A DNA stretch of 64,000 nt, from positions 16,833,428-16,897,427 of the forward strand of contig NC_034414.1 in the NCBI RefSeq assembly GCF_002078875.1, given 5' to 3'. The DNA comes from Numida meleagris. Lineage: Eukaryota; Chordata; Aves; Galliformes; Numididae. The position numbers were made by a program, and so were the translations under genes. Positions 28,829-40,800 of the stretch are shown one piece after another. Below the pieces are notes generated by a model, which saw nothing but the letters and a program-made list of their open reading frames with translations, made no database searches and was not told the origin of the DNA. Numbering within the stretch: the stretch's first letter is position 1; each line of letters begins with the position of its first letter.

Positions 28829-31800
28829 CTGAGAGAGAGAGAAAGAGCACATTACGTCAAGTTGCTTAGAGAGGTGTTTCTGAAGACAAGGGAGACAAGG
28901 ACTTCCACTTGTTCTTGTAAAAATGAACAAGTCAACCTTTGTTTTAGAACTCCCACCTCTCCTACATCCTTCTGTGTTTTTTGTCTCCAGTGTGTTCACT
29001 GTTACTTACTGCACAATGTCTGCAAAGGCGGTGAGCAACGGCTTACATTGATACTCGATTCCGTGTTTGGCACACAAGGACTTCACCAGTGGAGCCACCT
29101 TCCAGTAGTTGTGTCTTGGCATTGTGGGGAACAAGCTGTGAATAGCAGACAAGCTCTCCTCCAGTGCCCCATCAGAAATTTTACAAGTTCCAGCTTTTAC
29201 AAGTTCCTGTTCGTTATCACTTCCCAGGAACATTATAGCCCACACTAAACCAAACTTTTTGCTGCTCCTGTCTTTCCCCGTGGTGTGCTTTTAGCACAAG
29301 GAACTCAGTATTTTCCTGCTTCGCTTCTTCCTCTTTTTTCCGCTCAAATAATCCACTTTTGCCCCCTTTCTCCAGAAGTAATTAGCTTCACAGCTGGTCA
29401 GCACAGGAATGGAGATGACTCCATCCTTCAGTTGCATATCTCAGTCTTGGGAATAATAGTATTAGTAGTTAGTATATGTAGACCTAAATTACTGCATCAG
29501 ATTATAAACAGGGTGCCTTGGCACACACATTTTCACCAACATTTAAGCTACCACTTCAGACAGACCCTGTTGCTACTGAATTATTTCACAGATCACATCC
29601 GTATTCAATTTTCCTCTGGTAATTCTCAACTTCCTGTGGGTCCAGTGAAGGTTTTGAATTAATATTATGATGATCTCTATAATTTTCAGTCTCTAAGACA
29701 AATTTGCTGGTGCTTACAACTATTTGTAGGATTCAGAGCAAAGAACGGGGGCAAAAAAAAAAGTAAGAAAAATCTCTCAGGGTATGTACTCACTGATGTT
29801 CAATCTGAAAGTTCAGATGCCCAGTAAACCAGTCATTAAACAGAGACTGCTCAACATTACATGTTGCTTGGAGCTGGGAAAGAGAAGAGCTAAAATTAGT
29901 ACAGGTTGGTGACTGCAGCCTTTCATTTGTCTCAAGAGTATGCAATACTGTGCTATTCTGTACTATTGTTTTCTTTTAGCCTAAGCTGAGCTACTCACAG
30001 CACAGAAATCATATTCCCCTTTCAGCCTTGTGGACCAGCAGTGTGATGTAGACTGGCTAACAAGAACCATCGTAAAATCAGGAGCTGGCTCTCTGCTTCT
30101 GTGAATGTGTGTGAACAGATAGTCAAGTGTTTATCCTCAAACCTATGCCTGCACAAAAAGCAGGTGCATCTGTGATAGTTTTACTACTGGACTCCAATGA
30201 GTTGCTGTGCAAAGAGGGGACACCACACTGACATTCCATTGGTGCAGAGGAGCTCAGCCTAAGCAGGACAAAAGCTTTCATCTCAGCAGAAGGAGAAAAT
30301 GTTCAAGACAGAATAGTATAGTAAGTAGGGTCGTGGGTATGTTTAAGAAAGAGTTGAGACCTATATTTGATTTTAAATGGCTCATGAATATGCCATTGCT
30401 GTTCTCCTTAACCATTACTATAACTGTATCCCATTATCCTAGAAACATTTAGGTCAGAAAAGACCCTAAGATGATCAAGTCCAACCATCTACCTAACTAC
30501 CAAATCCACTGCTAAGCCACATCCACACGTCTCTTAAATTCCTTCAGGGATGAGGACTCTACCACGTCCCCAGGTAGCCTGCTGTAGTGCTTAACTACCC
30601 TTTCCATGAAGAAAACCTTCCTTCTATCCAATCTAAGCATGCCCCAGATGCAACTAGAGGGTGCTTCATCACATCCTATCACTTGTCACTCAAGAAAAGA
30701 GACTGATACCCACCTCACTACATCTTCCTTCCAAGTAGTTGTAGAGACTGATAAGTTCTCCCCTCAGCCTCTTTTTCTTCAGACTAAACATCCCCCAGTT
30801 CCCTCAGCTGCTCCTCATATGCCGTTTCCCGGTCCCTTCATCAGCTTCACTGCTTTTCTGAGCGCATTCCAGTAACTCAATAGGATTATTACAAGAAAGA
30901 TATTAATCTTCACTTCCCAGTTACCAGCAGGTTTCACCCTTAATGCAATACAGCAGTTTCTTTTCTTGTTGGAATTTGCACCCACAATTAATAAGTATAT
31001 GTTTTACCTGGGTAGACACCCAGTCCAAATTCTTGTCGTAGTAAATATCCATTGGGATATGGTTCATCTGTGAAACCCAGACAAACCAACTGCTCTCCAG
31101 CATCCTGTGCAATCAGACAAGAGGTCAGAACTCAGTAACAGATAAGGAAGTCAATAATGAGCCACCTAAGCGACAGTGTAGACCAGACTTGTAGATAAAT
31201 GTTAGAACACCAGACTTTCCTATCTGGCACCTGGACAAAAATCATTAAGTAATAATGAATTTCATAAGGAATTATGAAACTTCGGCATGAAACTAGAAGC
31301 AGAACTAATTTCCAAAGCACTGAACAGTATGTAAGGTATTTCTCAATTTGGTAATCATTCAGTAAAGTCTCTTTAGCCTTCACAGCTATTGAGGCAGCAC
31401 AAAGCTGGAATTAACAATTAAACAGTTCTACTTAACTTCAAATTAAAAAAAAAAAAAACAAAAAACAAAAAAACCAGAAGAGAACATGGAAGAATAAGGA
31501 AAAGGCAGAGAAAGGTGGGCAGACAGATGAAAAGAACTCACAAATGAAGGCTAAAGAAACTTCTAAAGAGATATTACCTGAATATAAAGTAATATGCTAG
31601 GAGACTCTTCATTTCTAATAGTGATCCATAAGTAAAAAAGAATCTGATATAGAAGGTCAGCATACAGGCCAAGTCCTTCCAAAACCAAACACAACAAGAG
31701 AGAAAATCATTAGATATTGCATTTATTAAATCCTTTTCTAAGTATCATGTGTAGAAGAGAAATTTCTACATTTAATTTCTTCAGGTTTTTGTTGTGTTGG

Positions 31801-34800
31801 TTTTTTGTCCCCTAAATTGACTGATCTAGGGAAATCCAAATTAAGAGAAGCTAACAGTTTCTTTACACAGCTTGCCATAATTGAACTGAATTTGAGCATC
31901 CAGTTCCAGCAAATGGATTAATTTATTAGCGAACAGCTAAGCATTCAGAAACACAGCTTTGAGACTTGTTACAAATCATTGACCGTGATTCCTCCAGTGA
32001 GCAGCATGCTAGACAAACTATTTCATTTTGCCTAAAAGTTACTCTGTTTTTCTGTACTCATAACACATGCAAGAGAACAAGAATGAAGCGTAAGCACTGG
32101 CTGCCTGGCACGGGAAACAATGCCAAATGCATTCATACTTCTGACAAATCAAGGATAACAGTTCCTATAAATCCACGTTCCCCTGTTTCTTACTACTATG
32201 GACATGCACTTAATGATTTTACAAGAGAGGCAAAGCAGTGCAAGCCAAATAGCCTGTTGTTCATACTTTCATCATCAAAGTGGGGAACTATGTGTTCAGC
32301 AGAAAATATTCAGAGCCACTGAAAGTGCTGCACCAAATTGACTGCAGTATTAGGCCCAGTCAAAAAGCATACTCTGTGTCATGCCTGAGCTCTGAGGAGA
32401 AAGGCTGGAAGCCCACAGCTAACACCTTGGTTGTGCAAGCAGCACTACTTACCACCCAGTACCTCTTCGTGTATGCAATATAAAATGTGTGGCAGTGGAA
32501 GTAGGTGGGAAACAGGAGCGGAGGAAGAGCTGTAATGGAGAATTCATCATCACTGGTAAATTGTTCTGCTTTGCAACAAGAATAAGGCTTTGCGAAGATG
32601 GGAGAAGGGTGCAGAAATGAGAACCTGGATGATCTTGTAGGTCTTTTCCAACCTAGCTAATTCTATGATTCTATGATCAGGGCAATGATAGTGGAGAAGT
32701 GAGAACTCTGAATTCTTCCTTTGTTCTGCTTGTGCACTTTAATAGCCATATACTATACAGCTGATGCAAATAGTCCTTAGAACCCTCACCTCACTATTCC
32801 AGGTAACTTCCCTTAATAGTCAGTTAAGAGTATTTCTCCTTTTCTCTGTTCAGATAGGTATTGATTTATTTTTCTAAACCAGTACAATTTTAACATGACC
32901 TAAGATAAATGTACCCCACAATAGGGTAAATGGAACAAATGAAAAGCCATTTGGTTACAAATCTACTAATTTGGTTTGATATTTCAGTCAAGAAGCATAC
33001 AGAAGCCTGATCTCACATAGAATCTTTCAGGTTGGCACATCAAGAGTTCAGATCACCAGCTGAGCAGGTTACTCAGGATTATATACAGTTAGGTCTTCAA
33101 CCCCTCCAAAAATTAGACTCAGACTGATTATGTTCTTTGGTACAGCCAACCTTAGCTCTGCTCAAGCCCTGCAGATCAGAAGTAATATCTATAAGTCTCA
33201 TTAGTATTCCTCATGGTATCACAGGAAAATGAAAATACTCACTGATGAAGAAGTACTTGTGCTGGTGATTGTATGGCATGTATTTTTTCTTTTTGATCCC
33301 AAGCTGTGAAAATAAATAATAAAATACTGAGTGGAAACTAAGCAACCCGTGTGGTTAACTTGCCATTTTCCATTCTCTCTTCAAGACATGCTCTTCTGGC
33401 ACACTTCCCACAGCCCTCATTACTACTGTCTCCCTCCTTTGTACCTGACCTATTATTTACAAACCTAACAAGCCTTTTCTATAAATCCCCCTTCTGGAAA
33501 ACTTCTTTAATGCTTTATAGCTCTGTAAAGTCCTTCAGAGATAAGCAGTTAAGCAAGCCTGAGACTTTTTCAGCAGGAGAAAAGTGAAATGCAATAGTTC
33601 GAAATACCTCTGTTTTGGTTTGTCATAAGTGTAACAGCCCATAGGAAGAACTAAGTATTTGCATTGATACACAGTAGGAAATAAAACTGCTGTCACAGAT
33701 ACCACCATAATCTGTGTAGAAGGGGAATAATGCAGTAAAATTATACCAGAATGTTTTAACCACTAAAAGATGGTGTAATTCATAAGTGCAAGTGTTATGA
33801 TAAAATCTGAGTGAATAAAGGTGAATTTCAACTGTTCAATATCCTCGCTTTTGCCTTCCTGCTACATTCATAATTCATTTAGTGCAACCTTAGATATTTC
33901 AAGTCTAAATTGTACTATTAGTCAAAAAATAGTCATATTTTCCTTTTGTTTACATTTTCTACTTTCTTACTTGATTCCATATACCTAAGTGACAGCTTCA
34001 TGTTGGCAAAGGTCTTATTAAAAAAAAAATAATTCACTGCTCGTAGCTATTTCAGCAGGGCTTCAAAAAGCAACAAAGTTGTGCAGTAAAGGGTCGCAGC
34101 ATTATCTTAGGTTATTGCTTCTGGCAGTGGCCCATCAGCACAAGATGAAAACATCTTACGTGGACAAATGACATCTATCCTAACCAGTCCTAGAGAGCTA
34201 CAAGAAGAGCTATTGGCTCTTTAGCCCTGATGTGCCAGCTGCCTGTCACATCAAGACAAGCATGCCAAAGCAGCCTGTATCTCTAAGCCTCAGACATTAG
34301 CATCAAGTAATAATCCCATGTAGGCACGCTTGATATTAATCTTCACAGATTATTAGTAATAATTAATTGCTGAATTGGTATGAAATCCAAGAGGTCATTC
34401 AGTTGCTATAACTATTAGTAGTCTTTTTCCTGCTGGGAAATACATATGATGCACATGCATTTATCTAGTTTGTTTAAAACAACTTATCAACAGTTTAAGC
34501 AATTTTTAATGAACATAATAAAAACTGTGACCTGCTCACAAAGGCTCAAGGAGGCAGAAAACAACATTTTCTCAGAGACTATGATCCCATCCTAGCTTTA
34601 GATATTTCTGATATAGTGTGCTTTTGGTTGGTTCTTCCCAGTTCCTAGTGCATGGCTACATGTGCATGCACACGCAGACATACTGACCTCCACGGAGAAT
34701 TTCTTCCCCAAAGTAAACAAGAAAGGGTGCATGTCAATGTCAGGATCTTTCCGGAAGCAGTTGGGTTTGGAATGGTGTCGAGAATGCAAGAGAGTCCACC

Positions 34801-37800
34801 ATTTGGCTGATGCCCCCTGTTTACATGAAGAACAGAGTATGATAGCTACAGTGTTCTCAGCAGCAAATTCTCTCCAATTCCCCTTCTTCACCCAGTGCTG
34901 AACACTTTATTCCACAGAGTCTTCAGAGCACACACTTTTTCAGGAAGGCCATCAAATCTAGCAAGCTTTTTCGTGGTCAGTTACTTACAATCAAATGGCA
35001 CATCACGAACTTGTGTAGCAAGTGGTTCCATTTTGTCTTCCTGAAGACTGAAAGATGTCCTAAATCATGTTGTAACCATGAAGCCTGGACCTTAAAAAGG
35101 AAAAATGAAAGTTTGGGAGTGGCACAAAAAAAGAATAAAGATCGGAACAATGAAATAGCTATTCTTTACTTTGAGATATCAAGGTTTATTACTCAGACAC
35201 TTCTCCAAAGCCACAGTCAGAAAGGAACTATGAAATCCTGATACTCTTAAGGATTCCCCTAGAATCTTTAATTCCCACACAACATTCTTGTCTCTAAATT
35301 GGAGATACAGGGATTTGCCAGATGGCCCTGTTAGTGGATAAGTAATTGGCTGGATGGTCACACTCAAAGACTTGCAGTCAACAGCTCAACATCTAAGTGG
35401 AGACAAGCGGCAGGTGGTGTTTCTCAGTAGGGCAAGGCAACTGTTCCCCTCCCCTCCGCCGTTTTGACACCCCACCCTCAGCAAAAGAAGGGCTTGGACC
35501 TGTTGGAGTGGGTCTAGAGGAGGGCTATGAGGATGATCAAAAGGCTGGAGAATTTCTCCTGCGAAGAGGGCTCAGAATTCCTTTTTTTTTTTTTCTCCAG
35601 TCTGGAAATAAAAGGTTTCAGGGAGACTTTGTAGCAGACTTCTAGTACTTAAAGGGGGACTACAAGAGAGATGAGGAGAAACTCTATCAAAGAATGTACC
35701 GATAGGACAAGGGGTAATAGTCTTAAACTAAAAGGGTAAATTTAGGTTAGACATTAGGTAGAAGTTCTTCACTATGAGAATGGTGAGGCACTGAAATATG
35801 TTGCCCAGAGATGCTGTGGAATGATGCTTTGAGCAACCTGATCTAATAAGATGTGATCCTGCTCACGGCAGGGTGTCTGGAAGTGGATGATGTTTAAGGT
35901 TTCTTCCAATCCAAACCATTCTATAATTCTGTGAATATATCTTTACCAAAAAACATCACACATTAGGCATGTTTGGGAACTCCCCACATGCAGAATTTCT
36001 TCTTTCCACCTTCTGTAAACACATATACAGGATGTATATATAAACACATATAGAGGATGTCTTCTAAAACTAGAAGAGCTATGCCAAGTAAGGTAACAGA
36101 GAACTAAATACTGCAATAGTATATGTATGAAAGTTGACAGCAGTGCTTGTGTACATCCTGTAGACTCTGTTGCTTACCTGGGAAACGGTCAGCACCAGCA
36201 GAGAGACAATAAAGGGCACAAAGGATGTCCCAAAGTAAAAGAGAATGAGCCAAGCAGCAGTATCCAATAGGAGGATGTGAGCAAGGTGCAGGAAGAAGAA
36301 GAGTTTATTCGGCTTCAGAAGTCCCATTTTCTCAACAGAGGCACGCAATTCACGGAAGTCTTTTACCAGCATTTTCTGTGGGAAGCACAAATGTTACAAT
36401 TTCCTTGCTCTCAGAGTATAGCATTGCAGTCTCAAAACACCTTTGGCGCTTCATCCACCATCTCTCTGGCAGGTGACAGAGCTTATTCAACAGATGTCTA
36501 AGACTGTAATATTTTTGGATGTTACTGGTTCACAATCACCAGAGCCCAGCACTACTCAGATATTGCCAGAAAATAGGGAAGGCATGTAGACGAGGTTGAC
36601 ATCTAGCACTTCTCCTCAGAGTGTCAAACTGGAGGGAAAAAAAATGTGTGCATGTGTAAAGTACCCAGCAGAAAGCATACTAAACCTATATGAACACAGC
36701 TTACCAAGCTTGTGGCAGGCCATTTGGATAAAATTATTCCTCTTCTTCCACCACCACTTCCAACAGATCATGGTATGCTTTCACTGTACTTTTCCCAAAA
36801 TTAAGAGGGGAAGGCCAAGTATCTGTGTAAAAAATGGCACGCACAGCCCAGCTGGCTTTGTACTGGTGCCTACTGAGGAAGGATTATGGAACAAATGACT
36901 AAAGCGTAGGTGATAGACCAACCTACCTTTTTCTTTGGCAGCTCAGCAGATACCTTCCAAAGCTGATTTCTGCCTTGATGAAGTCCAACCCAAAGAACCC
37001 TGACAACCTAGCTTGCTAGTCATTTCTGGGAATGAAAGTTTGCAAGCAGTAACGCATATGCATACTCTAGTGCAGGCCCGCTTTAGTAAATAGGCAAGGC
37101 ATGGCCACAGTCATGGCCCTCTAGAACGAATAGGAAAGAGACTTGGACATGAGGAAGAAATTTTGTCCATACAATATGCCAAGGACAATTGTATTCCAAG
37201 ACTACTCCTGTTCTATTGTCTGCACTTCTCTTCTTTCTTTAACACACAAGATTGGTTACTTTCACACTGCCATCAACAGCACTTCTGTGGATGATTATGC
37301 ATTTTGAACTTGAGACTACTACCGAAGGCTGTCTAAGAAGGCAATGAATTAAGTTTTAGTCTGTATTGTAAAGGCTAATACACTATCTGCATTCTCTCCC
37401 TACAAATACCTACAACAGAAAGAAACACAGTCTGAAATTTCACCATCAGTTGAAGAGAATTACTGAGTTGTTGGGTAGCTCATTCTCAAATCAAGTGAAA
37501 GAAGAAAAGGATAACTAATATTCATGAGAGCCAAGGCTCTTATTTATATAGTTCCTGTGATAAGAAAAAAAAAACTTAATGTCATTCTCAGCCACCTAAT
37601 ATGGATTTAGACCAATACTCGTATTATTTCTAAATAATAACAAAAAATTGTTAAGAACGTGGGTACCATTGCTTTAGAAGCAACATTGATATAGAAAAAT
37701 AAGTTCTAATCTCAGAATATTTGTCTTCAATCTTCGATTTGAGAGGATCGACTTACATTTTTAGTGGGCTCAATACTGGGTTGATCTGGTGCCAGCTCTC

Positions 37801-40800
37801 CTATCTGCAGCGGCTTCAAGTACTTGTTCACCAGCAACTTGTCAACATGGAATGCTACAAAAGCATCCTACAAATGCAGAAGAGTCAAGGGAGAGAGAAG
37901 AAAAACCACAGTGTTACTACCCTCAATCTGCTGTGCACTCTTAAAACGTTCATTTGGAGTAAAGACAGTGTCAAAGACTGCTGGTTTACCTTTCTATCTC
38001 CTCCCTTTCTGACCTTCCCCTCCCACCCCATCACCTTTGCCCTACATGCTTTTAAAATGGGATTCTATTCCAACTGGCAAGCAGAGGACATCTGATTTCC
38101 ATGACTGCAATTATTCAGTTATTATGAATATGCAAACTGTGGTGGTTCTTGTTCACAGGCATGAGAGATTTTGATTTTTCAGAAATATATCCTTTTCAGA
38201 GGCTGCATTCTTACTTTTCCCCAAGTAAACATATAGGAACATCATGAGTTCTGATATATAAATGCTAAGTAGTCATGGAAAACCAAACTACAAGAAATAC
38301 AAGTTCTGAAGGAGGAGGTAGACAGGTGATAGCAATGTGAAGTCTGCTTTAGGAGACAAATCAGAACAACATTCCAACCAGCTCTGAGTAGAAAATTCCA
38401 TTTCCAAATTAACTAACAGCATGGATTTCATCAAAGACCAAGCGACATAGGCAACTTTTTCCTAGTACTTTCAGATACTCATACAGAAATTAATATAAGG
38501 ATGCGATTCATGTGAACAGGCCTGGTTAGGTGTTAACTGATCTCTCACAAAGATATAAGTGTGAAAAAAATAGTGGCGTGATGGCTTCCAGGCAGGGCTG
38601 GGGAGAAAATGGCAGAGAAGCAGGAGGAGACAACTCCATTAACAGAGCACATAGGGAATAGCAGCTGGAGCCCTGAAGGGAATAAGAATGCACACTTGGA
38701 TGTGCTACAGCTGAGACTGAGCTGGAAATGTGGTCTGTAGGAGAAAAACTCCTCCATCTGTGGAAAATTGCGTTTGTACATCCAAACAGAGGCCTTCAGC
38801 TTACTGCTCTGCTGGCATGCTTTCTTTTAAGCTGCCTTTCATCTGAATCAATTTTTGTCAGCCTAGCCATATCGGAATTAATGCTTTGCTGCATTTGAGC
38901 CCCAGATTGCTACAGAATCTGTCCCATATTCCAAAACTGCATAGGTCCTGTCACCTGTTCAACTAGTTCTGAGGACTGTGTGTAACACACTAAGTACTGA
39001 GCACATAATCACTATCACAGGGAAATCTATACCAGCAGTTCCCACAATAAAATTCAGCAATCAATCACAGTTCTAACACCAAACAATAAGCAAGCAGCTT
39101 CTCTGCAAAACCATCTACAGGAAGGAACAGTATTTCATGTTGTTGCACTAGTAGGCATTTTTACAGTTGCCAAAATTCAAACAAGTTCAACTAAACTGTA
39201 ATCCAGAAGAAAAAAATCTAGTCTTGATACAATTGTTCCTGTTTTCTGTGTCACTTAATTCCACTCTTCTTTCCTTTAAGAGAAAGAAAAAATACCAGCA
39301 ATAAAAGGAGTTTACTTCACAGTTCTATGCAGTGTGACCCTTGCAAATATTTTGACATTAATTATTCTCACTTTTCCATTTTTTAGATTCTTCTTCTCAC
39401 TGAAAGTCCTCCACAGTTATCATCCTTCAAGCCTGTATGCTCTTGATACCATCTTCCAGTCAAACTAAGGGTTTGGTTTGTTTAATTTTTTCATCATGCA
39501 CATCTAAAATATTTAACAATTGACCTATTCCAAAGATGCACAGACCTCACTAAAGTCTTCTGAATTTTCTTAATAAAGGCTTCTTCCACTACTTTTTCTC
39601 TCTGCCTCCCACGTTAACTAAAAAGTCTGTGGGATTCAGACTGTCTCATGAAACTGCACTGAGTACTGAAGAGGAATTTCTTACTCTGTCTGCAATGTTC
39701 AAGTTGTCATTCAGTGTGAAAATAAAGATTTCTTTAAGCAATAAAGCTCAGGTTCACATACAATCAGGCTACGCATAGAGCAAGGAGTCCACACCACTAA
39801 CTTACCTTGCTTCTGTTACAGGTTGACTAGGGCCAGCATAGCTTTCTCTGTACTTTATGAAGTGACTCTGCATTCCAGGCATACCTCTACCAAATATTCC
39901 AGCCTGGCATTTTCCTATAATGTCACACAGCCTATTTCACATGCACAAGTGTGAAGACAGTTGAGTTGTGAGTCACAGAAAACTGGCTGAAGTCTGGCAG
40001 GTCTTATCATTTGGACACGATATCCATTAAAAAAGATGCAACCCAGATCCTAGAAACAAAGTGTCTGAATTTTTCATGTTCATCCATTATTTGGGCTATT
40101 CCAGCAGTGTGAGATGAAAGAAATCTGACAACACTAACTAAAGAAAAGGAATGATGGAAAATATAGAACACAAAGTGTTGCTAATTTTCATGAGCCTCAA
40201 ACATCCCATACATACGGGAGATCCAGGAACTATCTGCCTTGTGTTGCACTTTCAAAATACAGAGTAAGGAAGCAATCTCATTTGTCACATCTTTGTGTAC
40301 ATGTTGATTTATCACTATTTTCAACATTTCCTGCATATGCCAGAAGGCAAGAACTCCAGGGAATTTGCTCAACGATTTGATATGCATTCCCACAGGTTCC
40401 CATGGCATTAAGACAGACAAGAATGGTGCTGAGTAGATGTTTTCTTCATCCACAGACTAAGATGCCAGCAGTTGGTATTTAGCAGATTCTTTCAATTTTG
40501 TTCATCCAAAGGATCAGAAAGCTCATGGGCAATAACTGTAGAAACTTTTCTGGAGTGCTGCTTATGAAAGCATGCAGCCTTGTCTTTCCCTACAAATTAC
40601 GTTGTGTAACACTTAGAAGGGGATAACTCTTCATAGAAGAAAGCAATTACTGTAGCTGCCTTATGGCTGTTAAGGTAACAGAGGCAGCTTCCCCACTTTA
40701 CCCACACTGTAAACCACTGCAGTTATAGCAGCTGTAAAGTAAGATCAAGAGATAAGAGTAGTCCTGAGGACACTGACAGGATAAACAGTTACAACCTGAT

